Origin: JAVBSX01 sp031549145
GTDB lineage: Bacteria > Planctomycetota > Planctomycetia > Pirellulales > Thermoguttaceae
NCBI GenBank assembly: GCA_031549145.1
Contig: JAVBQI010000203.1
Span: 1-22,826 of the forward strand
Direction: 5' to 3'
Length of the DNA stretch: 22,826 nucleotides
The notes beneath the pieces were generated by a model. It did not search any database and was not told where the DNA came from. It saw only the letters and a program-made list of their open reading frames with translations. This document shows positions 13,341-21,470 of the stretch, in pieces. Numbering within the stretch: position 1 is the stretch's first letter; each line of letters opens with the position of its first letter. The position numbers were made by a program, and so were the translations under genes.

Positions 13341-14963
13341 ATGATCAACAATGTCGTTTTCGGTTTTCTCGGTTCGCGGCTCGACCTGGGCGGCCCGGAG
13401 GATCGTTGGCAAATTTGGCGGCCGACGGTCGCGCTCGGGATGCACGAGGAATTTTTGATGCGGCGGCTCGAAATTTTTTACGCTCCGAACGAAGCGCCGC
13501 TGCTGCAAACGGTCGTCGAAGACCTCGGCTCGGTTTCACCGGAAACGGAAGTCCTCGCCCATCCGATGCCGCTCTCGGATCCATGGGACTTTGAAGAGGT
13601 GTACGCCGGGCTGCACGATTTTTTCAAGGACTACCCGTTTCAGCCGGAGACGGAGGAGTATTTCGCGAACATCACGACGGGAACGCACACGGAACAGATT
13701 TGCCTGTTCCTGCTCACGGAGTCGCGACACATTCCCGGGAAATTGATTCAAACCTCGCCCCCCCGGCGAAAACACAAAGACGGTCCGGTCGGCATCTACA
13801 AAATCATCGATCTCGATCTCTCGAAGTACGATCGGCTGGCAATGCGGTTCGCCTTGGATCGGCAGGGGGCGACATCGTTCCTGAAATCGGGGATCGCGAC
13901 GAAGAACAAGGAGTTCAACCGCTTGATCGACCGGATCGAACGGGTCGTGCTTGCCGGTCCGTCGCCGATTTTGCTGACCGGGGCGACCGGGGTCGGCAAG
14001 TCGCAGCTCGCCCGACGGATTTACGAATTGAAACGGCAACGCAACATGTTCGAGGGGCCGTTCGTCGAGGTCAATTGTGCGACCCTGCGCGGCGATGCGT
14101 CGATGTCGGCCCTGTTCGGTCACACGAAAGGAGCGTTTACCGGAGCGGTCGGCGAACGGCCGGGCCTGTTGCGGACGGCTCACGGCGGCATGTTGTTCCT
14201 GGACGAAATCGGCGAACTCGGCCTCGACGAACAGGCGATGCTGCTTCGCGCGATCGAGGAAAAGCGGTTCCTGCCGGTCGGGTCCGATACGGATCTTTGC
14301 AGCGACTTTCAGCTGATCGCCGGAACGAACCGGGATCTCTCGGCCGAGGTTCGGAGCGGCGGGTTCCGCGAAGACCTCTTGGCGCGAATCAATCTTTGGA
14401 CGTTCCGGCTGCCCGGTTTGGCGGAGCGGCGTGAGGACATTGAGCCGAACATCGATTACGAACTGGAACAGTACACGGCGAGGACAGGGGCCAAAATCGC
14501 GTTCAACAAAGAATCACGCCGCCGTTTTCTTGATTTTGCGGTTTCGAATGCCTCCTCCTGGAATGCGAATTTTCGCGACCTCAACGCCGCGATCGTCCGT
14601 ATGGGGACGCTTTCCCAAGGCGGCCGGATCGCGACGGACGTCGTCGAGGAGGAAATCGAACGATTGCTCGCTCTCTGGGCCGCTCCGGAACAGGAGGCGG
14701 CGGACGAGGAAAAGCTGCTTCGCTCGCTCATCGGTACGGAGCGTTATGAAAAAATCGACCGATTCGATTTGCCGCAGATTTTCGAAGTGATTCGCGTTTG
14801 CCGCGAAGCGGCGTCGCTTTCCGAGGCGGGCCGGCGGCTGTTTAATATTTCGAGAGCGGAAAAGAAATCGAGCAACGACGCCGACCGATTGCGAAAATAC
14901 CTTACGCGGTTTGGTCTCGACTGGAGCGACATCAAGGGGGCATTTTTTCGGGACTCTTACTGA
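13341..14963 (+). CDS. rtcR: RtcR, sigma54-dependent activator of the RNA-repair operon
   Basis: RtcR activates rtc operons with sigma54 RNA polymerase after its N-terminal CARF domain binds an RNA-damage ligand. The 540-residue product has the CARF domain at about residues 1-185 (MINNVVFGFLGSRLD at the first strand, NITTGTHTEQICLFLL at 110-125). The AAA+ domain spans about 186-425, with Walker A GATGVGKS (214-221), the sigma54-contact loop GAFTGA (264-269) and Walker B LFLDEIGEL (285-293). A Fis-like helix-turn-helix lies near the C-terminus (about 490-535; EAASLSEAGRRLFNISRA). All parts needed for activation are present. The ATG at 13341 follows GGAGG by eleven bases. It is divergent from the operon it should control, as in other bacteria. 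Confidence 0.96.
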   Translation: MINNVVFGFLGSRLDLGGPEDRWQIWRPTVALGMHEEFLMRRLEIFYAPNEAPLLQTVVEDLGSVSPETEVLAHPMPLSDPWDFEEVYAGLHDFFKDYPFQPETEEYFANITTGTHTEQICLFLLTESRHIPGKLIQTSPPRRKHKDGPVGIYKIIDLDLSKYDRLAMRFALDRQGATSFLKSGIATKNKEFNRLIDRIERVVLAGPSPILLTGATGVGKSQLARRIYELKRQRNMFEGPFVEVNCATLRGDASMSALFGHTKGAFTGAVGERPGLLRTAHGGMLFLDEIGELGLDEQAMLLRAIEEKRFLPVGSDTDLCSDFQLIAGTNRDLSAEVRSGGFREDLLARINLWTFRLPGLAERREDIEPNIDYELEQYTARTGAKIAFNKESRRRFLDFAVSNASSWNANFRDLNAAIVRMGTLSQGGRIATDVVEEEIERLLALWAAPEQEAADEEKLLRSLIGTERYEKIDRFDLPQIFEVIRVCREAASLSEAGRRLFNISRAEKKSSNDADRLRKYLTRFGLDWSDIKGAFFRDSY

Positions 14964-15027
14964 CCTGATGGTCAATCTTGCTGATTTTCAGGTCAATTTT
15001 ATATTTTCTGGGCAGTAGCCTCTTCAA

Positions 15028-15303
15028 CTACCGTTCCGGGACCGTCGGTTTCAGGTCGGATGAAACAGGCTGGACAAGATCAACGGAATTGATATCTTTT
15101 TTTAGCTCACCATTTCGAATGAGCAATAATCCAAGCTGAACTACAATTGCAATAATTAATGACCAGGCGGCAATAATACACCATGTTTTTATTTTCAAAA
15201 ATGATGCAAAAACATCAACAATCTCCTGCTTGATGCTTTTTTGGGCATCTTCAGCCAGTACTCTTTTGATATTCCTTATTGCTTGGACTATTCTTCGGAT
15301 CAT
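15028..15303 (-). CDS. Small single-pass membrane protein, function unknown
   Basis: The 91-residue product has a basic, helical N-terminus (MIRRIVQAIRNIKRV), one hydrophobic segment at about residues 42-62 (CIIAAWSLIIAIVVQLGLLLI) and a short polar tail. This predicts one membrane span. I recognise no family. It converges on rtcR with 64 bases between stop codons. The sequence is visibly more AT-rich than either neighbour. The start ATG at 15303 has no strong ribosome site, so the call rests on the coherent membrane segment and the gap it fills. Confidence 0.45.
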   Translation of the reverse strand: MIRRIVQAIRNIKRVLAEDAQKSIKQEIVDVFASFLKIKTWCIIAAWSLIIAIVVQLGLLLIRNGELKKDINSVDLVQPVSSDLKPTVPER

Positions 15304-15352
15304 ACCGGGTTCCAGCTATGAAATGAACTCTTTTGTAAGCGATTGCGTATTT

Positions 15353-15403
15353 CGAATTCGCCTTGAAAGGCGGCTGTTGTTACGCATCGGCCTTGCAGGC
15401 CGA
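15353..15403 (-). repeat. Minimal derivative of the 0.3 kb palindromic repeat
   Basis: Read on the minus strand, this 51-base stretch joins the left hairpin of the 0.3 kb repeat (TCGGCCTGCAAGGCCGA, then GCGTAACA) directly to its right hairpin (GCCGCCTTTCAAGGCGAATTC). The interior is missing. It lies between the small membrane protein and the histidine kinase stop codon and may also act as a terminator stem. Confidence 0.6.
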
Positions 15404-15412
15404 GGCTGAATT

Positions 15413-18400
15413 TCATCGGCGTCGTTCTTTCGTCGGCGTGCAATGGTTCATCAGGATAGCAGGCAGAACTTCCTGGTTGATCGGCTTGGCATAATGGGCG
15501 TTCATGCCGCTCGCAAGAGATTTGTGGACGTCTTCGTCGAACGCGTTGGCACTGATCGCCACGATCGGGACCGTCTTGGCGTCCTTGCGCGGCAACCGGC
15601 GAATGGCCATCGCAGATTCGTAGCCGTTCATGACCGGCATCTGGATGTCCATAAAAACAATGCTGTAGGTGTCGGGAGGAGACGCTTCGAACATCTCGAC
15701 CCCTTCCTTGCCGTCTTTCGCCTCTTCCGTGAAGAAACCGGCTTCACGCAATAAATTGACCAGGACAAGCCGGTTGAGACGCACATCGTCGACCACCAAA
15801 ACCTTTTGGCCGGAAAAACGTCCTTTGATTTCCTCGAAAGTGGTTTTGTCGGACACTTGATCTTCATGCAACCAGACTTCGAAAGAGAACTCGCTCCCTT
15901 GGCCCTGTCCGCTTTGAACGACGATTCGGCTGCCGAAAAGTTCCAGAACTTTCTGGGCGATCGACAATCCCAAACCGCTCCCGCTCGTGTAAGTTCCCTT
16001 CTCCGCCTCGACCTGTTCGAAAGGCCGGAGGATCATTTCCATTTTGTCGTCGGAAATGCCGACCCCCGTATCCCGCACCGTAAAGCCGATGAGCGACCGA
16101 CCGTTCTCGTGCTCTTTTTGTTCGACGATGAAATCGACCTTGCCCCCTTCCGGTGTGAACTTGACGGCATTGTTGAGCAGGCTGATCAGCACTTGGCGCA
16201 ACCGCAAGCCGTCCGCGAGAAAACAGGACGGCGTCAATTCGTCGATACGCGTCGTCAGCTCCAAATGCTTGACGGAGCAGTTCGAGCGGACCCCTTCCAG
16301 GATTTCATCGAGCATTTTCCGCAATTCCAGGGGCTTTTCGACCAGTACGACTTTGCCGCTTTCCAGGTTGGACGCTTCGAGGATGTCGTTCAACAAACCG
16401 AGCAGCTGAACGGACGATTGCCGCAAATGGGACAGGTAGTCGTTCAGTTTTCGGGGGTCGTCCAAACCTTGGGGATCGGCGAGTTTCGATTGGATGATGT
16501 CGTTGAATCCGATCATCGAGTTCATCGGCGTCCGCAATTCGTGACTCATCCGCGCCAGGAAATTGCTCTTATGGCGGCTTGTCAGTTCCGCTTCGGTTTT
16601 GGCCTTTTCCAATTCCGTCTGTTTGTGTGAGATCTCGGTCACATCGTTGCTCGCGATGATGTAGCCTTGTTTCCGGCCGTGTTCGTCCAGGAAATAATTG
16701 GCCACCCCCTGGATGTAGCTGTCGGTCTGTTTTTCATGAAGCACCTTGCCCGCATCCTTCCCGTTAAGCAAGGCGGTCACCGGACAGTAATCGGATCCGA
16801 AATGGTAGATGCTCGCATCCTTGTAAGATTTGCCGACGATTTCACCCAAATCTTTTTCGCCCATGACTTCCAGGCATCGATCGTTGGCGTAAATGATGTT
16901 CAAATCCATGTCGGTAATGACCAACGGGGTATGGACGCTCCGGACGATGCTTTCCGCCATTTCGTCGAACGAATATGCCAGCCGACCGAATTCGTCGTTG
17001 TTCCTGGCGGCGAAGCGGAAGTTCCGGTTTCCCCGGCGAAACTTGGTGATGCCGTCGATGAGCCATTGCAAGCGGTTCGACAAGTACGAGGCCATCCAGA
17101 TGGCGATGAAAATCACGATCACCGACAAGACGACGGTGGTGAGGATCAAGTGCATCGACGTGTCCTGGAGATTGCTATCGACCATTTCCGTCAGCCGGTC
17201 CCCCATTTCGTGGGCCGGACGACTGAAATCGTCGATGCCGGCTCCGATGGCGACGAACCCGAAACCGCAGCGGTTGCCGCGAACTTCCGGACTGTACTGT
17301 CCGGTATAATAAGGAATCGCCGAGGCCGTGTTCAATTTATAAATGCCGCTCCACAGAATGTAGAGCGATCCCGAACCGCCGTCTTTGGCCAGGTCCATCC
17401 AGCCGGTGCATTGCGGGGCGTTGTTCAGGTAACGTCCGTCCAAGCCCACGAGCCCCATTTTCGTCAATTCGAGGGCCGGTTTCTTTTTCCTCGACTGATA
17501 GGCCAGGGATTCCTTGTCCCCCGTCCAGGGAACATAATCCTTGAGGGTCGCGATGTATTTTTGCCAGTCTTCCCGCTTGAAGTCGGCGGCCAACATGCCG
17601 TCGTAGAGCGTTTTTTCGAGCCACGGCGTTTCGGGGACCCCCGTTTCGGGATTGTACCCGCAGATCGAATGATGCCGCGGATGAACGATACTCCGGCATT
17701 GGTAATCCCAGATAAAGGCATAGTTTCCGTGGAACGCGTCCGACAATTCCGTATAGCGTTCCGCCATCGGGGTGATATGGTCGATCATGTCCAGAAGATG
17801 ATCGTGATTCAGCGCGAACGTCACATAGCCTTTGATCTCGCCGTCGTCGTCGAGCACCGGTCTCGCCCAGCGGACGATCCCTTCGAATCGGATCCCGAGC
17901 GGATTTTCGGCCCCGGAGTAGGCTTCCGTTTCCGGGGTGAACGGAATGTGAAGGATTTCCTCCGCCAGTTCGGAAAATCCGAGTTGTCTCAACTCCTCGG
18001 AAACCTGCTGCCGGGATTTGTCTTCGATCGGCCATGTTTCGTCCTTTCCCAATCGCCGGTCGATCTCCTCATAAATCTTCTTGTTGTAATCCAGACGGCT
18101 GTTGAATTTGTCCCCCTCGTTTTTCAGCGAGGCATTGAGGGTCCGCAACTTCCAGGAGAGTTCGACGATCTTTCCGTCCGGTCCGCCTTCGAGTTCGAGG
18201 ATTTTGGCGTCGATCCGTTTCGAAGCCATGGAATCCGGCGTGTACATTCCGATGAAGCGGGAAGGAACGTAAGCCCCGATCACGTCGGAAACATAAATGC
18301 CGTCTTTCCCGAGCCTGGGCAACTCCGCGAAATACCGCTCGGCTTTGACGAAGGTGTTTTGCGGATCGGAAACATCGAGCAACTCTTTCGGGAAACGAAA

Positions 18401-19114
18401 CCGCTTTTTCGTCGAGAGGGAAGCAACGTGCTTGACGATCTGTCTGCCGTTTTTGTCGAGCAGGGCGACCTCGTCGTAGAGCGGCACCTGGATGAAATTC
18501 TCGCGGCTGTCGCCGAAACCGTACGGAGGGCGGTAATGGAACGAGGCACCGTCGACGACGTCTTCGTTTTCCACGTTGACGGACCGTTTTTTCGTTTCCT
18601 TCGGAGGCGTATAGGGATCGGTCTGGGCCCACGACATGCCGTCTTCGCCGATCGTCCAGTGGCCGGGACGGCGGATCCGGCTGGTTTTACTGGCACAGTA
18701 ATCTTCGAGAAATTTTTCGGCCGGGTGGGGCGTTCCGTCCGGACGCTCAAACTCGAATCGATCACAATACCGGGCCAGAGTGACGATGTCGGCATCGCGT
18801 TGATAAAGAAATTCGGCGACCTTTTGGGCCGTGTCCGTCGAAAGGCGTTCGATATTCTCCACGGCCAGGGCGGTCAGGGCCTCCTTCGAATCGGTGACGG
18901 AGGTTTCGCGCAGAATGGTGCCGAGCGATACCAGAGCCTGCCATGCGATCACCGCCAAAAGAATCAGGGGAATGACCTTGGCGAGCAGAAAAATGATAAT
19001 CAGTTTTTCCCGGATGCCGACGATGGGAAAACGGGAGGATTTGATATCCGTTTCCTGATCTCTCTGGGGCGTGGGTGCTTTCCGGTTGTTTTTTTCTTCG
19101 GTCATTTGCGGCAC
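15413..19114 (-). CDS. Hybrid sensor histidine kinase with periplasmic sensor, HAMP, PAS and receiver domains
   Basis: The 1233-residue protein is a membrane-bound sensor kinase. A first membrane span lies at about residues 38-62 and a second at about 655-678. Between them is a periplasmic region of nearly 600 residues, probably of the double-Cache type, with a Cys/His-rich part (HPRHHSICGYNPETG). A HAMP linker follows (about 678-732), then PAS (about 733-845, starting TPLVITDMDLNIIYAND). The phosphoacceptor box MSHELRTPMNSMIGF is near residue 856. The ATPase domain (about 975-1090) has DTGVGIS and GSGLGLSI. The C-terminal receiver (about 1105-1225) has VLVVDD, phospho-acceptor Asp in VFMDIQMPVMNGYES, and the conserved Lys in AKPINQ. 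No partner regulator or output gene adjoins it. The signal is unknown. Confidence 0.9.
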   Translation of the reverse strand: MPQMTEEKNNRKAPTPQRDQETDIKSSRFPIVGIREKLIIIFLLAKVIPLILLAVIAWQALVSLGTILRETSVTDSKEALTALAVENIERLSTDTAQKVAEFLYQRDADIVTLARYCDRFEFERPDGTPHPAEKFLEDYCASKTSRIRRPGHWTIGEDGMSWAQTDPYTPPKETKKRSVNVENEDVVDGASFHYRPPYGFGDSRENFIQVPLYDEVALLDKNGRQIVKHVASLSTKKRFRFPKELLDVSDPQNTFVKAERYFAELPRLGKDGIYVSDVIGAYVPSRFIGMYTPDSMASKRIDAKILELEGGPDGKIVELSWKLRTLNASLKNEGDKFNSRLDYNKKIYEEIDRRLGKDETWPIEDKSRQQVSEELRQLGFSELAEEILHIPFTPETEAYSGAENPLGIRFEGIVRWARPVLDDDGEIKGYVTFALNHDHLLDMIDHITPMAERYTELSDAFHGNYAFIWDYQCRSIVHPRHHSICGYNPETGVPETPWLEKTLYDGMLAADFKREDWQKYIATLKDYVPWTGDKESLAYQSRKKKPALELTKMGLVGLDGRYLNNAPQCTGWMDLAKDGGSGSLYILWSGIYKLNTASAIPYYTGQYSPEVRGNRCGFGFVAIGAGIDDFSRPAHEMGDRLTEMVDSNLQDTSMHLILTTVVLSVIVIFIAIWMASYLSNRLQWLIDGITKFRRGNRNFRFAARNNDEFGRLAYSFDEMAESIVRSVHTPLVITDMDLNIIYANDRCLEVMGEKDLGEIVGKSYKDASIYHFGSDYCPVTALLNGKDAGKVLHEKQTDSYIQGVANYFLDEHGRKQGYIIASNDVTEISHKQTELEKAKTEAELTSRHKSNFLARMSHELRTPMNSMIGFNDIIQSKLADPQGLDDPRKLNDYLSHLRQSSVQLLGLLNDILEASNLESGKVVLVEKPLELRKMLDEILEGVRSNCSVKHLELTTRIDELTPSCFLADGLRLRQVLISLLNNAVKFTPEGGKVDFIVEQKEHENGRSLIGFTVRDTGVGISDDKMEMILRPFEQVEAEKGTYTSGSGLGLSIAQKVLELFGSRIVVQSGQGQGSEFSFEVWLHEDQVSDKTTFEEIKGRFSGQKVLVVDDVRLNRLVLVNLLREAGFFTEEAKDGKEGVEMFEASPPDTYSIVFMDIQMPVMNGYESAMAIRRLPRKDAKTVPIVAISANAFDEDVHKSLASGMNAHYAKPINQEVLPAILMNHCTPTKERRR

Positions 19115-19468
19115 TTATTGGTCTGCGCGAAAAATGGATCCGGTTTGTAACGCGAACACTCGCGATCCCTTGATTTTTGAGACTACACTCCGCTACGTCT
19201 TGAAAATCAAGGGCCAAATCCTACGAGCAGGCCTGTAATCGAACGGTTCGGGGCGACAGCGCGGACAAGTTGCCCTATATTACCAAACGGCTCGTTCGCA
19301 AGCAAGAGACGGCGGACGAAAGGTAAGCAACCGACGTCCCCGGCGGTTGCGTCGCCGTACTCGGCGACTTGAAGCGGCGATAAGCCCTTTGGCACTTCGA
19401 GTCGGCGTTGCCGACCCGACCGCCGGGACGTCGGTCGGCACCTGAACGATGGGCTGGCTCGCCGAGGA
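19115..19468. other. Gene-free gap with two palindromic structures
   Basis: This 354-base gap lies downstream of the porin and upstream of the kinase. A hairpin with about 16-bp arms and two mismatches lies at 19167-19213 (CCCTTGATTTTTGAGAC with GTCTTGAAAATCAAGGG). A branched element follows at 19331-19434. No credible ORF is present. The kinase promoter presumably lies in 19115-19166, but I cannot place it. Confidence 0.5.
19331..19434. repeat. Branched palindromic (REP-like) element with a TACT-loop hairpin
   Basis: Outer arms CCGACGTCCCCGGCGGT (19331-19347) and ACCGCCGGGACGTCGG (19419-19434) pair with one unpaired base. They enclose GTCGCCG-TACT-CGGCGAC (19351-19368) and GTCGGC-GTT-GCCGAC (19401-19415). 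The outline is the same as the element at 3344-3435: an outer stem, a TACT-loop hairpin and a further hairpin. It could end porin transcription. Confidence 0.65.
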
Positions 19469-20815
19469 TCAAAAGAGAATGATGAACGAGACGCCGCCAC
19501 AGAGTTGGTCGTTGCTGCTTTCGTCCCCTCCGAACGGTCGATACCCATTGTAATAATGGGCGTGATCGTACCGGATTTCGGGTCGAACGGTCGTCTTCGG
19601 TGTGAGCTTATAGTGGGCCGCCAAGGTCATTTCCCAAAGCTCCCCGCCTTCGCCGCCGGTGATGATTGGCATGTCAAAAAACGAATTGCGCGACTGGTGG
19701 AACTCGCCGCGAAGGCCGACGGCGAATTTTTCGTTGACCGTGTAAATCAAATGGTTGTTGACCCCCCAGGCGTCGCCGGTCGTTTTCACGTTGCTCAGGC
19801 TGTAATAATTGTTGTCCGTGTAGGCGATTTCCCCCATGTAAAACCACTTCTCATTGATCTTCCATGTAAAAATCAACGTGTTCAAACAATCGATCGCGCC
19901 GTAGTTCAGTCCCGGCCGTTCACCCTTGGAGTTGTAAAAGACCCGGTACGACAGCGCGACGTTTTTCGTGAAATTGTAGGTCGCTTTGCCAAGGAACGCG
20001 TTGTCGTTGTAAGGATTTTCAAAACTGGTGAAGACTCCCGTCGTCCAGCCTGCGGAAAACGTCCACTTTTGGCTCGGCTTCCATTCCACCGTCGCCCCCT
20101 GGACGGTGAAGGGGCGGCCGTAACAAATATCGGCGTGGGAGTAGAAAAATTCTCGCGGTGCCGCCAGCCCTTCGTAGGCGAAACCGCCGGCGAATTTACC
20201 GACTCTCAAGTACAAATCCTTCTTTCCGACGGTTGCGTAAAGATTGCTGAACGCGGCGAAATAATCGCCGCTGCCCCAGTCGCTATCGAGCGTCTCATCA
20301 CCCCAGTTCCGGGCGTATCTGGCATCGGTTCCGTACAGGAAATCGGCCTGGAATCCCCAGTCCAGGCGATCGGTCATTTCCCGTTTGGCCCCGAACCAGA
20401 GCTGGTTGAGCTTCCAGTCCGAGGGTTGCTCCAGCATCAGCACGTAGGAGTTGCCCGATTGATCCGTGATCCCCAGGCGGTCGGGCCGTCGGTTGTAGCC
20501 GTAAGCGTGCGTACCGTTGACCGGTGTGTCGCCGTCGTATTTGTTCGTCGCCCCGTGATTGTTGACGGTGATACCGGTCAGTGCCCAGCCGTAAAGTGAA
20601 ATCCTCGATTTCGACTTTTTTCCGATCAACCTGTTCTCGAACAGATGCGAATCGAAAACGCTCTTATCGGTAAGGTAGGTTCCGAGCGAGTCCATTTGGC
20701 AAATACTCTCGCAGGGACACGAACGACAATCGGTCGCCGTCGCATTTTTATCACAAGCGAAAAAAGCAAGGCAGGCTGCAACCAGAACGACGGGGAAAAC
20801 AAGTCGGTGTTTCAT
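19469..20815 (-). CDS. Outer-membrane beta-barrel porin (Bbp2/OmpL-like)
   Basis: From ATG 20815 the product has 448 residues. It starts with a signal peptide (MKHRLVFPVVLVAACLAFF) and a Cys-containing segment after it. The frame is open to 20875, but the added 20 residues precede the signal peptide and are unlikely. The rest alternates aromatic and small residues in many short strands (SRISLYGWALTG, LDWGFQADFLYG, KDLYLRVGKFAGGFAYEG, TVRPEIRYDHAHYYNG) and ends VSFIILF, with the terminal Phe expected of outer-membrane barrels. The pattern fits the putative beta-barrel porin-2 family common in Planctomycetota. The likely role is diffusion of small solutes; specificity cannot be inferred. Confidence 0.8.
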   Translation of the reverse strand: MKHRLVFPVVLVAACLAFFACDKNATATDCRSCPCESICQMDSLGTYLTDKSVFDSHLFENRLIGKKSKSRISLYGWALTGITVNNHGATNKYDGDTPVNGTHAYGYNRRPDRLGITDQSGNSYVLMLEQPSDWKLNQLWFGAKREMTDRLDWGFQADFLYGTDARYARNWGDETLDSDWGSGDYFAAFSNLYATVGKKDLYLRVGKFAGGFAYEGLAAPREFFYSHADICYGRPFTVQGATVEWKPSQKWTFSAGWTTGVFTSFENPYNDNAFLGKATYNFTKNVALSYRVFYNSKGERPGLNYGAIDCLNTLIFTWKINEKWFYMGEIAYTDNNYYSLSNVKTTGDAWGVNNHLIYTVNEKFAVGLRGEFHQSRNSFFDMPIITGGEGGELWEMTLAAHYKLTPKTTVRPEIRYDHAHYYNGYRPFGGDESSNDQLCGGVSFIILF

Positions 20816-21010
20816 TTTCGGCCAATCCAAGAGAACATTTTCGGAATAGTTTGACTCGATCAAAGGTTGCCGCAAGACACTGCCGAGGTGTTCGGGGCTT
20901 CATTTGCGGTAATCCGGTCGCCGGGTTCCCGCACAGGGCCGACGACCTCCTATCCTCTATCGGCAACCGGACAGGAAAAAAATTCCCTCGATCCTCGGAT
21001 TGCGATCTGT

Positions 21011-21047
21011 CGTTATAATCCGCAAACCTTTTTTGCGGGTTATAACG
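21011..21047. repeat. AT-rich 16-bp hairpin
   Basis: CGTTATAATCCGCAAA and TTTGCGGGTTATAACG pair over 16 positions with one G-U around a short T-rich loop. It stands in the 655-base gap between the porin start and the secA stop. The stretch 20816-21102 holds no credible gene. The hairpin could be a small repeat or a terminator-like stem. Confidence 0.55.
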
Positions 21048-21102
21048 GATAGAGCACGATTTGTCGTTAATAGCGACGATGACAGCGACAATACGGAGTT
21101 CC

Positions 21103-21445
21103 GGAAAAATTTTTGAACTCATTTTGAGAATATCGCAAAAAAGTCAGACGAAAGATTTTGCTCTTCGGCCTGTAAGGCCGGTGCATAACAGCCCAGGGGG
21201 ACCTGCCGTCCAGGCGAAAGCCGCCCTGGGTGATGAGCCCCCTCGCAAACAGCCGCCCTAAAAGGGCAAGGGAACAACCGGTTTTGCGTCGGCCTTACAG
21301 GCCGATGGGTCTTGGAACGTCTGTAACCCAGGGCGGCGCTTCGCTTTGCCCTGGGCTGTTACGCGCCGCCCTTTCAGGGCGAATTCGGAAACGCGGCCTT
21401 CTCGCGACGGCTGCAAAGAGTTCATTTGTAATCTGGAACTCAGTA
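21103..21445. repeat. 0.3 kb palindrome-rich dispersed repeat, copy 2
   Basis: This is the second copy of the element at 5433-5756, in the same orientation. Both ends and all hairpins are conserved (CGGCCTGTAAGGCCG, CAGCCCAGGG, GCCGCCCT, GCCCTTTCAGGGCGAATTCGG). The copies differ by scattered substitutions and small insertions, the largest near 21198-21218. No ORF is shared between the copies in a way that suggests a protein. It ends 25 bases from the secA stop codon. Confidence 0.8.
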
Positions 21446-21470
21446 TTGCCTTGCCGATAAAGACACTTTT

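Noticed and set aside
15028..19114. Histidine kinase and small membrane protein as parts of the rtc system
   Set aside because: They lie beyond the convergent end of rtcR, have no sigma54 site that I can see, and show no RNA-related domain. Adjacency alone is weak evidence.
16667..19150. Plus-strand ORF of 827 codons opposite the histidine kinase
   Set aside because: The kinase frame on the other strand has complete, ordered domains; this one has none and is a shadow.
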